NCBI GenBank assembly: GCA_040307715.1
Contig: JAWRJC010000111.1
Location: forward strand, 1 to 24,859
Source of the DNA: RUG13615 sp040307715
GTDB lineage: Bacteria > Bacillota > Clostridia > Peptostreptococcales > Anaerovoracaceae
DNA length: 24,859 nucleotides
Direction of reading: 5' to 3'
Of this stretch, positions 16,301 to 22,064 are shown piece by piece. Position numbers and translations under genes: made by a program. Numbering within the stretch: the first letter of the stretch is position 1; each line of letters begins with the position of its first letter. The notes below the pieces were generated by a model, which was not told where the DNA came from, made no database searches, and saw only the letters and a program-made list of their open reading frames with translations.

Positions 16301-17697
16301 GTATTGCTAACTCCGTAAAAGCTTCCGCCGAACAATTCCGGAACATATTCCAGACAGTTCAGACCTTCATGGTCTATTATCCACTCAGCACTGGTGCCGG
16401 TTGCTTTTTCAAGAGTGATATTGCCGGAAGAAGTGCTGAATATCGGTTCGATACTGCTGGAGCTCCAGCCAAGTTTGAGCTTGATCTCCTTCTGCTCTGC
16501 ATCGCGCTGGTTTGTATAGAGCTTGAGGTTCTTGCCGCTTACGTCCTTTGCCTTATATACGTAAGTCTCTGATTTGACTTCATTTGCTGTCATCTTATAT
16601 GTGAAGTCAGGATCCGTGACCTCTTCGTAGCTCTTGCCGCTCAGCGAGTCCATGATGACCTGATAGCCTGTGTCATTGTTCGCGAACGCATACCACTCAT
16701 TGTCGGCAGCGCTCTGCGTCAGAATAATATAGTGCTTGCCCCCCTGGATCTGTGTGGGATCTGTCATGGGGTGGAATTCCACAGCGCCGGAACTGCTCTC
16801 CGTTACATGAGGGATTTCATCCGGTGTCCAGGATTCATAAGCATCGACTTTTAAAAAGGAGATACTTTTTGTGTGATTATATGATTCATCGTTTTTGGTC
16901 AAACCGGACCAACCAAGATCCTGCCAATACAGACGATCATAACTGCTGTTGACATACGCGTATTTTTCACCGTTTTCCCATTCGTCCGGGTCGGCAAGGT
17001 TGCCATCGGCATCATAGATATAATAAGTGACAAAGTATCCGACTGCACCGCTCGCGTCACTTGACCGGGTGATCGTTACACCATCTTCAACCAACATTTC
17101 AAAGGAAACCGAAGCAGTGTCCAGCATGCTGTTATCCAGCGGGACATCTGCCTGTGCAATGAGGTTCTCCTTAGTGTTAGAGTCATAAAGTCTCACCTTG
17201 AGCGTGTAACCAGTAACATCCACGCCCTTGGAATAGCTGTCGCCGGTTGTAAGCAGCTGGAAATAAGCCTTGATAGGGTCTTCGGCAGCAGGTTTTGTCA
17301 TCGGAGAGTCCTCTGCCTGCGGCTCGGATTGCTCTGTCTGCGGCTCAGCCTGATCCGCCTGCGTATCAGATTGATCCGTCTGTGGATCGGATTGCTCCGG
17401 ATTTGAATCCATGTCACTCTCATTGGCAGGAACATCCTCCGCATCCATCCCGGCATCTCCGGCGGATCCGTTTGCTGCCATTTCATCCGAACCGTCCTGC
17501 GCTTCTGCCGGAGCCGCGTCATCATTCTGGCCGCTGCTTTGTTCCTCGATTTCCTGCGAAACCTGTGGATCCGCTGTGTCATTGCCGTCCGCGTCCGCTT
17601 CACCGAAAACAGAACCCCCCGGGAATTGTATGGTCAATATCATAGCAATGGTAAGAAAACAACTCAGCAGTTTTAAAGCAGCCTTCTTTTTCCTCAT
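13330..17697 (-). CDS. Large cell-wall-anchored surface protein with VSTGD-type sorting signal
   Basis: 1455 aa. Residues 1-32 are a signal peptide (MRKKKAALK, then a hydrophobic run to GSVFG). An acidic Asp/Gln/Ser region with 7-residue repeats follows (to about 130). The middle has Trp/Tyr-rich, trefoil-like segments (HYIILTQSAADNEWYAFANN; later DEIVIIPSQWTSYNKLFSNV). An InlB/Flg_new-like module includes KINYHYVG, YKLLGWTTDPE and LDLYPIF. Near the C-terminus is a Cna_B domain (LLLAVTKEWDDSEDKAGIRP, then VTLLRDGE and YEYTVQETAVPEGYKV), then an Asp/Pro/Asn-rich wall-spanning stretch. The anchor is AVSTGD (VSTGD at 13429-13443), a hydrophobic helix and RRRKPEDR. I chose the ATG at 17695-17697 because AAGGGGG lies 7 bp upstream; an ATG at 17739 lacks a site. 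No sortase adjoins it. By eye it is less G+C-rich than the pilus genes. Ligand and function are unknown. Confidence 0.82.
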   Translation of the reverse strand: MRKKKAALKLLSCFLTIAMILTIQFPGGSVFGEADADGNDTADPQVSQEIEEQSSGQNDDAAPAEAQDGSDEMAANGSAGDAGMDAEDVPANESDMDSNPEQSDPQTDQSDTQADQAEPQTEQSEPQAEDSPMTKPAAEDPIKAYFQLLTTGDSYSKGVDVTGYTLKVRLYDSNTKENLIAQADVPLDNSMLDTASVSFEMLVEDGVTITRSSDASGAVGYFVTYYIYDADGNLADPDEWENGEKYAYVNSSYDRLYWQDLGWSGLTKNDESYNHTKSISFLKVDAYESWTPDEIPHVTESSSGAVEFHPMTDPTQIQGGKHYIILTQSAADNEWYAFANNDTGYQVIMDSLSGKSYEEVTDPDFTYKMTANEVKSETYVYKAKDVSGKNLKLYTNQRDAEQKEIKLKLGWSSSSIEPIFSTSSGNITLEKATGTSAEWIIDHEGLNCLEYVPELFGGSFYGVSNTYGVGDPYAFNAPTDDGVNSLGGAKYWGGGAYTWRFLNHWPDHDYGYYYVYRLGALVMETEPEYDTPEYVALASSYEHPTSFIILTDAEITEPEEEVEDIPETAEEREYAPIEDLTELNAGDEIVIIPSQWTSYNKLFSNVRDDNGVLVGGDFTKVSDEWDEQTIRTSSDNAFILGADTGGTGDTDGHRKFSFLKECKADDPKYVRLVKDSDEIRFQDQEKSISFYTEAPGDHWNSGGNGVFYVRGNDSSCWMNYLWTESGNGNWVHTFANGTGADAETFLILKRQKYKINYHYVGEANDPDFIDEYDKTKADIWKTVYTGNTARVKTDSGEDTWDNWASVYTRDYKLLGWTTDPEQPAYLGTEDSCNLFEYDPTVGTGSLSQEAIDKYKLVGDSQGKFSLKAPEIQALMENSEDGKTLDLYPIFCKRGFSQPVSVKDSDGNAIVGAGDWKDYENLSPQEYDWYGTSWDESWLGKINVEVYKDGELWCDPLPLYYMYHNDNSADLNVKFIVDDLLDGYEDSYDPWGDPDDPPLRTQLDNYLLDGDVFPEASQVDDYVIDYVVAMQGSKEDGLKYRLNWMTESGGQLDNVRGGSTVKIYVTSKYQVKYFLDGVSWDEASGKLVAAMSDDGTPADSVELTEEVAGSDTWVNVLTYATTQTEEAAAGNEVDITVSEEENSGIFSRDTEAVDGDAWYLPPEEELRSTFGTYLYDINQYDHEIPTPEAPALLVPEGYVLDDGSVWEIRDEDGNTISEVPVSSSFLVHAALAGGAESPFAGPSADALEEAGFIEQAFKADADEMRTYHLHMKIKKENEAGLLLAVTKEWDDSEDKAGIRPSADAFAGCVTLLRDGEPVDEEAHVTDNGDGTYTIEYRGLPETDAQGNAYEYTVQETAVPEGYKVEGSDTAEPGGTIVNCPEDKPDNPDNPDEPDNPPDNGGSSGNGTTDSGNQNTSHHAVSTGDPTNIYLLYGVPLLALAVLIAVTVARRRKPEDR
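17317..17400 (-). repeat. Four 21-bp repeats coding a 7-residue acidic repeat
   Basis: Units start at 17317, 17338, 17359 and 17380 and each codes a variant of Q-S/A-D/E-P/T-Q-T/A-D/E, near the N-terminus of the mature surface protein. The units have diverged by several bases each, so recent slippage is not obvious. The stretch is probably a flexible spacer. Confidence 0.75.
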
Positions 17698-17704
17698 CTC
17701 GATT

Positions 17705-17711
17705 CCCCCTT
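17705..17711 (-). promoter_or_regulatory. Ribosome binding site deciding the surface-protein start
   Basis: AAGGGGG on the minus strand lies 7 bp before the ATG at 17695-17697, supporting a 1455-aa protein that begins MRKKKAALK rather than the 14-residue longer form. Confidence 0.65.
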
Positions 17712-17877
17712 CGGCGATGCTCTGTTTTAAAACCAACAAGACAGAACATAAACAACTTGCATTAGTTTAGTGCAATTGTACTCGCGCCTAATTTAACTTA
17801 CAATATATTACAACTATTGAGCGTCTAAGAATCAACGAGTAACAACTTAAGATAACTCCCCAAGCGAAATAAGCATG
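17712..17877 (-). promoter_or_regulatory. AT-rich leader/promoter region of the surface-protein gene
   Basis: About 165 bp between the ssrA terminator and the surface-protein ribosome binding site, conspicuously richer in A+T than the rest of the window. An imperfect inverted repeat at 17752-17779 (acaacttgca / tgcaattgt, one-base bulge) could be an operator or hairpin. Several weak -10/-35-like elements are present, for example TTGCAC with a downstream TATGTT at 19-bp spacing, but none is convincing. No open reading frame is seen. Confidence 0.4.
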
Positions 17878-17900
17878 AAAAAAGAAGGCCGACGGCCTTC
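17878..17900 (-). terminator. Intrinsic terminator of ssrA
   Basis: On the minus strand, GAAGGCC, a 3-nt loop and GGCCTTC are followed directly by TTTTTT. It begins 11 bp after the CCA end of tmRNA, a textbook Rho-independent terminator. Confidence 0.9.
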
Positions 17901-17911
17901 TTCTTTTCGTT

Positions 17912-18266
17912 TGGTGGAGCTGGCGGGAGTCGGACCCGCGTCCAAAACCACATCCACAAGAATTTCTCCGAGCGCATCCTCAGTTGGAATTTTCGCTTAG
18001 CGGCGAGGCGAGAGGCGGCCTGCCGATCCGTTATCCCGTTGGTCCCTTACGCTACCGGGAACTCACGCAAGGTTTTCCTGCATGTCGACGCCGGATCGTG
18101 CACCTGCAGGTGAATGCAAGCCGACGCGCGGGGCTGAACTAAGCAGCCAGTGCGAAAGATCTGTTATTTTTAGCGTTTGTATTTAACGGGTCCTTTTTAA
18201 CGCAGCCGGACCAACTGCGGCTCGCTTATCCTGATTCAATGATCCTGTCGAAACCATGACAGCCCC
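17912..18266 (-). ncRNA. ssrA: tmRNA (transfer-messenger RNA)
   Basis: A 355-nt one-piece tmRNA that, with SmpB, rescues stalled ribosomes and tags the unfinished protein for degradation. The 5' end GGGGCTGTCATGGTTTCGAC pairs with the 3' end CAGCTCCACCA through a 7-bp acceptor stem containing one G-U pair; CCA is encoded. The tag frame (18139-18174, minus strand) reads AKNNRSFALAA then TAG, closely like streptococcal tags and ending in the protease signal ALAA. The T-arm reads GCGGG-TCCGACT-CCCGC, so the loop has C where nearly all tRNA-like T-loops have U (position 55; complement of 17933). A promoter lies upstream and a strong terminator downstream. The partner smpB is 2.4 kb away at 20691. 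Confidence 0.95.
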
Positions 18267-18275
18267 ATGACCGGA

Positions 18276-18311
18276 AACAGCGGAAGCGAACATCTGTTTG
18301 CTTCCGCTGTT
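18276..18311. repeat. Inverted repeat between glnA and ssrA overlapping the ssrA start region
   Basis: The perfect 12-bp arms aacagcggaagc (18276-18287) and gcttccgctgtt (18300-18311) can extend with partial pairing to a 4-nt loop. It directly abuts the predicted ssrA -10 (18312-18317), so the ssrA start would fall inside the first arm. It may be a weak glnA terminator, part of a pre-tmRNA 5' leader removed by RNase P, or an operator. T-runs after it are poor. Confidence 0.55.
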
Positions 18312-18339
18312 ATGATACCATACTTGCGTGTAAAGTCAA
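18312..18339 (-). promoter_or_regulatory. Predicted ssrA promoter
   Basis: On the minus strand TTGACT (18334-18339), a 16-bp spacer and TATCAT (18312-18317). The TGG before the -10 gives an extended -10. It begins 3 bp after the glnA stop codon, so ssrA can be transcribed independently of glnA. The predicted start leaves a leader of about 40 nt before mature tmRNA. Confidence 0.65.
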
Positions 18340-18342
18340 TCC

Positions 18343-19773
18343 CTAGAGATCGTAGTACAGCTCGAATTCGACCGGATGCGGTTCAACAGCGACTGCCGCC
18401 GCATTCTTCCTGTTGCGGTCGATCAGCTGATCGAGCAGCCGCTGCGGGAAGACGCCGCCTGCCGTAAGGTAATCGTGATCCTTCTCCAGTTCGCGGATCG
18501 CCTCATCCAGCGACGCCGGAAGACCGGTCAGTTTGGCCTTCTCTTCGTCAGACAGTGTGTACAGGTTGAAGTCGTACGGCCCCCAGCCTTTCGCGTGCGG
18601 ATCGATCTTGTTCTTGACACCGTCGAGGCCCGCCATCAGGATCGCTGCGTACGCATAGTACGGGTTGCAGGTCGCGTCCGGGTTGCGCAGTTCGAAGCGC
18701 TTGACCTCCGGCGATTTGGCGTATGCCGGGATACGGATGACTGCGCTGCGGTTGCTCATCGCGTAGCCGATCGTGACCGGCGCTTCAAATCCGGGAACGA
18801 GTCTCTTGTAGGAGTTTGTCGACGGATTGGTGATCGCGCACAGGGACCGCGCATGGGTGAGCAGGCCGCCCATGAACCAGTGAGCTGTTTCGCTCAGCTG
18901 CGCGTAGCCGTCCTTGTCATAGAAGACCGGTTCGCCGTTCTTGAAGAGCAGCATATGGACATGCATGCCGTTACCGGCTTCTCTTGCCAGCGGCTTGGGC
19001 ATGAAGGTTGCGGTCTTGCCATGCGCGACAGCTTCGTTCTTGATGACGTACTTGGCCGACATCGTATCGTCCGCCAGCTTGAGCATCTCACCAAGCTCGA
19101 CTTCGATCTCCATCTGGCCGCTGCCGCCGACTTCCGGATGATGGTACTTGACCTCAACGCCGAATTCCTTCATCGCCAGACACATGCTGCTGCGCAGATC
19201 GTTATGGATATCCGTCGGAAGCGGGTTGTGATAGCCCGCTTTAGGTTTGAGCTGATACCCGTTGTTGTTATCCTCAAGTCCGGAGGAGAAAGCCGCCTGC
19301 TTCGATTCGATGCGGACGCCCATGTCGTGATTGGCGGTCTTGTAACGGACCGAATCAAAAATGCTGAACTCGTACTCCGGACCGATGAGCATTTTGTCCG
19401 CCACGCCGAGTTCTTCCATATATTCGAGCGCGCGGATCGCAACGTTTCTAGGATACTGGTCGAACGGACGGTTGTGCGGGAGATCGATCACGCGTACATC
19501 GCCGATCATGGAAAGCGTCGGCACGCTCATATACCTGTCGATGACAGCGGAATCCAGAACAGGAATGAATACCATGTCGCTGTTCTCGACTGGTGCATAG
19601 CCGTAGTTGCTGCCGTCAAAGCCGATGCCGTATTCCATCGTGCTTTCGGTGAGACGTTCCGCAGGAATGCTCAAATGTCTCCAGCGGCCGTCGATATCGG
19701 TCAGTTTGAAGTCTACCATCTGGATCCCGTTTTCTTTGATCAGTTTCTGGATGTCTTTCAGTGTTTTTGCCAT
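18343..19773 (-). CDS. glnA: Type I glutamine synthetase, beta-like form
   Basis: 476 aa; makes glutamine from glutamate, ammonia and ATP in the cytoplasm as a dodecamer. Seen: FDGSNYGYAPVENSDM (usual FDGSS region, divergent after the Ser), IGPEYEFSIFD (metal-binding Glu), GNGMHVHMLLF, NRSAVIRIP (glutamate-binding loop), FELRNPDATCNPYYAYAA and the C-terminal HPVEFELYYDL. It has the NNNGYQLKPKAGYH insertion and the NLYTL adenylylation-type sequence. Its Tyr405 lies 71 residues from the C-terminus, exactly like Tyr397 in the 468-aa E. coli enzyme. These are features of the beta subtype, not the feedback-controlled alpha form usual in Firmicutes; whether an adenylyltransferase exists is not visible here. 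The ribosome binding site AGGAGGG is 9 bp before the ATG. It is monocistronic with its own promoter. Confidence 0.93.
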   Translation of the reverse strand: MAKTLKDIQKLIKENGIQMVDFKLTDIDGRWRHLSIPAERLTESTMEYGIGFDGSNYGYAPVENSDMVFIPVLDSAVIDRYMSVPTLSMIGDVRVIDLPHNRPFDQYPRNVAIRALEYMEELGVADKMLIGPEYEFSIFDSVRYKTANHDMGVRIESKQAAFSSGLEDNNNGYQLKPKAGYHNPLPTDIHNDLRSSMCLAMKEFGVEVKYHHPEVGGSGQMEIEVELGEMLKLADDTMSAKYVIKNEAVAHGKTATFMPKPLAREAGNGMHVHMLLFKNGEPVFYDKDGYAQLSETAHWFMGGLLTHARSLCAITNPSTNSYKRLVPGFEAPVTIGYAMSNRSAVIRIPAYAKSPEVKRFELRNPDATCNPYYAYAAILMAGLDGVKNKIDPHAKGWGPYDFNLYTLSDEEKAKLTGLPASLDEAIRELEKDHDYLTAGGVFPQRLLDQLIDRNRKNAAAVAVEPHPVEFELYYDL

Positions 19774-19828
19774 AAGAATCTGCCCTCCTGCACCGCAAAA
19801 CGTGCAACCGAGTTCTGTTTACACTCAT

Positions 19829-19857
19829 ATCGTATGCGATTGCCGGATTGAATTCAA
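19829..19857 (-). promoter_or_regulatory. Predicted glnA promoter
   Basis: On the minus strand TTGAAT (19852-19857), a 17-bp spacer and TACGAT (19829-19834), about 55 bp before the glnA ATG. The -35 lies inside a perfect palindrome. Confidence 0.62.
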
Positions 19858-19859
19858 TC
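19846..19859. promoter_or_regulatory. 14-bp perfect palindrome over the glnA -35, candidate operator
   Basis: gattgaattcaatc is a perfect 14-bp palindrome covering the -35. It is flanked by two direct copies of gattgcc (19838-19844 and 19863-19869). The position suits a repressor site. It does not fit the GlnR/TnrA consensus (TGTNA-N7-TNACA), so the regulator is unknown. Confidence 0.5.
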
Positions 19860-19890
19860 TTTGATTGCCAATTTTCTGCCAAATGCACAT

Positions 19891-19926
19891 AAAAGGAAAC
19901 AGCACCCCGTGAAGGGTGCTGTTTCC
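19891..19926 (-). terminator. Terminator after the peroxiredoxin gene
   Basis: On the minus strand a perfect 13-bp stem (arms 19914-19926 and 19895-19907, GGAAACAGCACCC with its complement, 6-nt loop) is followed by TTTT. It closes the rluA-lepB-smpB-peroxiredoxin operon 65 bp after the last stop codon. Confidence 0.85.
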
Positions 19927-19991
19927 ACTGCTTGATATCAAGATCCGACATGCGTCGGGATTCCTGCTCTTTTGAAAGGCTTCGGAGATCC

Positions 19992-20666
19992 TCAGCCGAG
20001 TTTCCTGAAACCCAGATACCAGTCGTAGATTTCCACGTCATCATCGCTTTCCGCAGCAGCCATCCGCTCTTCCGCCGCCTCGAGCGTCAGCGGTGCGGGC
20101 ATGACGACCGGATCGCCCGGACGCCAGTCTGCCGGTGTGGAGACATTGTACTCATCGTGCGTCTGCAGGGACTGGACGATGCGTTTGATCTCATCGAAAT
20201 TACGGCCGCAGGACATCGGATAGTACAGGATCGTGCGGATGACCCCTTCCGGATCGATAATAAAGACCGCGCGGACCGTCTGGGTCTTGGCGACCGTCTG
20301 CAACATCCCGTATTTCCTTGCGACATCCATACTGATGTCCGCAATGATCGGGAACGGCAGTTTTACACAGCCTTCTCCTTTCCAATCGATGTGCTCAATG
20401 CTTTTCGCCCACGCGAGATGCGAATGGACCGAATCGATGGACAGGCCGATCAGCTTGCAGTTCATCGCTTCGAATTCATCCGCCATCCTTGCGAACGTGA
20501 TGAACTCGGTCGTGCAGACCGGGGTGAAATCAGCCGGATGCGAGAACAGGATGACCCAGTGTCCCTTATAGTCTTCAGGGAAATTGATCTTCCCCATTGT
20601 CGTCATCGAACGGAATGCCGGTGCCTGGTCACCGATCATCGGCATTGCATAAGCTCTTTCTTCCAT
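19992..20666 (-). CDS. Peroxiredoxin, 1-Cys (Prx6)-type
   Basis: 224-aa cytoplasmic thiol peroxidase that reduces hydrogen peroxide and organic peroxides. The peroxidatic Cys lies in PADFTPVCTTEF (the P-x-x-x-T/S-x-x-C motif). The C-terminal extension from about residue 160 (PADWRPGDPVVMPAP) and total length match the Prx6 group rather than the ~187-aa AhpC group. A Cys in PMSCGRN near the start of that extension could act as a resolving Cys. I chose the ATG at 20664-20666 because AAAGGAG is 7 bp upstream; the ATG two codons earlier is only 1 bp from the site. It follows smpB after 24 bp as last gene of the operon. The electron donor is not identifiable here. Confidence 0.9.
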   Translation of the reverse strand: MEERAYAMPMIGDQAPAFRSMTTMGKINFPEDYKGHWVILFSHPADFTPVCTTEFITFARMADEFEAMNCKLIGLSIDSVHSHLAWAKSIEHIDWKGEGCVKLPFPIIADISMDVARKYGMLQTVAKTQTVRAVFIIDPEGVIRTILYYPMSCGRNFDEIKRIVQSLQTHDEYNVSTPADWRPGDPVVMPAPLTLEAAEERMAAAESDDDVEIYDWYLGFRKLG

Positions 20667-20673
20667 GATCATT

Positions 20674-20680
20674 CTCCTTT
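20674..20680 (-). promoter_or_regulatory. Ribosome binding site of peroxiredoxin gene
   Basis: AAAGGAG on the minus strand, 7 bp before the chosen ATG. It excludes the nearer ATG at 20670-20672. Confidence 0.7.
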
Positions 20681-20690
20681 CCGTGCAGGA

Positions 20691-21149
20691 TCAGCGTCTG
20701 GTTTCGCGCAGCATCCGCCGGGAAGCGTCCTTCCTGGCGATATCGTCGCGCTTGTCGTACAGTTTTTTGCCCCTTGCAAGGGCGATCTCCAGTTTGGCTC
20801 TGCCGTCCTCATTGATGTAGAGCTGCAGCGGGACGACCGTCAGACCCTTTTCTTTCATTTTCTGTTCGATCTTACGGATCTCCTTTTTGTGCAGCAAAAG
20901 CTTGCGGTCCCGCAGCGGATCCACATTGAAGATGTTGCCGTGGTCGTACGGACTGATGTGCATACCGTGAATGACGGCTTCCCCGTGTCCGACCTTGACG
21001 TAACTCTCTTTCAGATTGACTTTGCCCTGCCGGATGGATTTGATTTCCGTGCCCGTCAGGACGATGCCCGCCTCGAATGTCTCGAGAATGAAATAGTCGT
21101 GTCTGGCTTTTTTGTTATTCGCGATCAGTTTTCTCTTTCTCTGCTGCAT
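20691..21149 (-). CDS. smpB: SsrA-binding protein SmpB
   Basis: 152 aa. Binds the tRNA-like part of tmRNA and brings it to stalled ribosomes, filling the empty mRNA channel. Characteristic sequences: NKKARHDYFILETFEAGIVL, TGTEIKSIRQGKVNL, HISPYDHGN, RKLLLHKKEI and the basic tail beginning GKKLYDKRDDIARKD that enters the mRNA path. Length is typical for the family. The ribosome binding site is weak (AAGAGA, 5 bp from the ATG), with a small GCAGG/CCTGC hairpin just before it. It lies 33 bp after lepB and 24 bp before the peroxiredoxin in one operon, and 2.4 kb from its RNA partner ssrA on the same strand. Confidence 0.96.
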   Translation of the reverse strand: MQQRKRKLIANNKKARHDYFILETFEAGIVLTGTEIKSIRQGKVNLKESYVKVGHGEAVIHGMHISPYDHGNIFNVDPLRDRKLLLHKKEIRKIEQKMKEKGLTVVPLQLYINEDGRAKLEIALARGKKLYDKRDDIARKDASRRMLRETRR

Positions 21150-21182
21150 GTATTCTCTTTGCAGGAGTCCCTGCTTTTCCTT

Positions 21183-22064
21183 CTATTCCAGTTTGCCGAA
21201 TCCGTCAAACGGCCACAGCCGGAACACCGCTTTCCCGACAATGGTATCCTCTTCGATCGGACCGAAACTGCGGCTGTCCACGCTGACCTCCCGATGGTCA
21301 CCCATGACAAATACTTCGCCGTCGCCGAGTGTAATTTCCTCCATATAGCCGGGGGTGCCGCCTTCCGCGATATACGGCTCTTCCAGTGCTTCCCCGTTCA
21401 GGTAGACCTCGCCGCCCTGTACGGAAATCGTGTCGCCCGGCAGTCCGATCACGCGCTTGATCAGAAGTTTGTTATGCGATTCATCCAGTTTCAGTTCGGA
21501 TTTGAAAATCACGATGTCGCCCCGCTCCAGATCTCCGAACCGGTACGCCTGTCTGCTCATCAGCAGATAGTCCCGCGGCTCCACGGTGGGCTCCATCGAT
21601 GTCTCCTGTACGATCGTCGGGCGGACGAATGCCGAGATGACGAGCGCGATGATGCACGCGATGACGATATCCTTGATGATCAGTCTGGCATTGTCCGTCA
21701 GCAGTGCGCGTCTCTGCCGGCGCTTCGCACGGCGGCCCCTGCGCTCCTCGGCAGCAGAAGGCTGTCTGGCATGCTGCTTTTCAGCCTCCGGATCGAAGAT
21801 GACGGTGTCGACTTCCGGATCGCGCGGATCAGGTCTTGTGACTGCGCGCGCCTCGTCTGTCTTCGGGTGCCTGCGGAACGGCGTCGCCCCTTCATCGATC
21901 GTGATCTCTTTATGAGGCTGCGGCTTGGCAGGCTCTTCCGCGGGTGCCGCCTCTTCGACAAGCCTCTTGAAGTCTGCGTCCAGTCTGGCTGTTTCCCTCT
22001 TTTCTACTTCTGTAGCGACGTTGATGTCCAACAGATCATCAAACTGTCTGTTTTCTTCCCTCAT
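21183..22064 (-). CDS. lepB: Signal peptidase I with long charged N-terminal extension
   Basis: 293-aa membrane protease that cleaves Sec signal peptides outside the cytoplasmic membrane. A single membrane segment at about residues 129-147 is followed by catalytic Ser156 in ETSMEPT and Lys203 in LLIKRVIGLPGD, then the GDHREVSVDSRSFGPI box. The roughly 128 residues before the membrane segment are hydrophilic and highly charged (acidic first, then RRAKRRQRR), much longer than the short cytoplasmic tail usual in Firmicutes. The start is uncertain: AAGGAG (22078-22083) is 13 bp from this ATG and only 1 bp from the ATG at 22074-22076, which would add four residues. It overlaps the end of the rluA-like gene by 26 bp. 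It is probably the general signal peptidase, since a second one serves the pilus locus. Confidence 0.88.
   Translation of the reverse strand: MREENRQFDDLLDINVATEVEKRETARLDADFKRLVEEAAPAEEPAKPQPHKEITIDEGATPFRRHPKTDEARAVTRPDPRDPEVDTVIFDPEAEKQHARQPSAAEERRGRRAKRRQRRALLTDNARLIIKDIVIACIIALVISAFVRPTIVQETSMEPTVEPRDYLLMSRQAYRFGDLERGDIVIFKSELKLDESHNKLLIKRVIGLPGDTISVQGGEVYLNGEALEEPYIAEGGTPGYMEEITLGDGEVFVMGDHREVSVDSRSFGPIEEDTIVGKAVFRLWPFDGFGKLE

Noticed and set aside
17317..17400. CRISPR-like repeat array
   Set aside because: The units are contiguous, diverged, 21 bp long and in frame inside a surface-protein gene, so they are protein-coding repeats.
18376..19851. 491-codon plus-strand frame opposite glnA
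   Set aside because: Codon shadow of glnA; the protein is Arg/Asp/Val-rich without motifs and crosses the glnA promoter.
19774..19890. GlnR/TnrA box ahead of glnA
   Set aside because: No TGTNA-N7-TNACA match was found; only the unrelated palindrome at 19846-19859.
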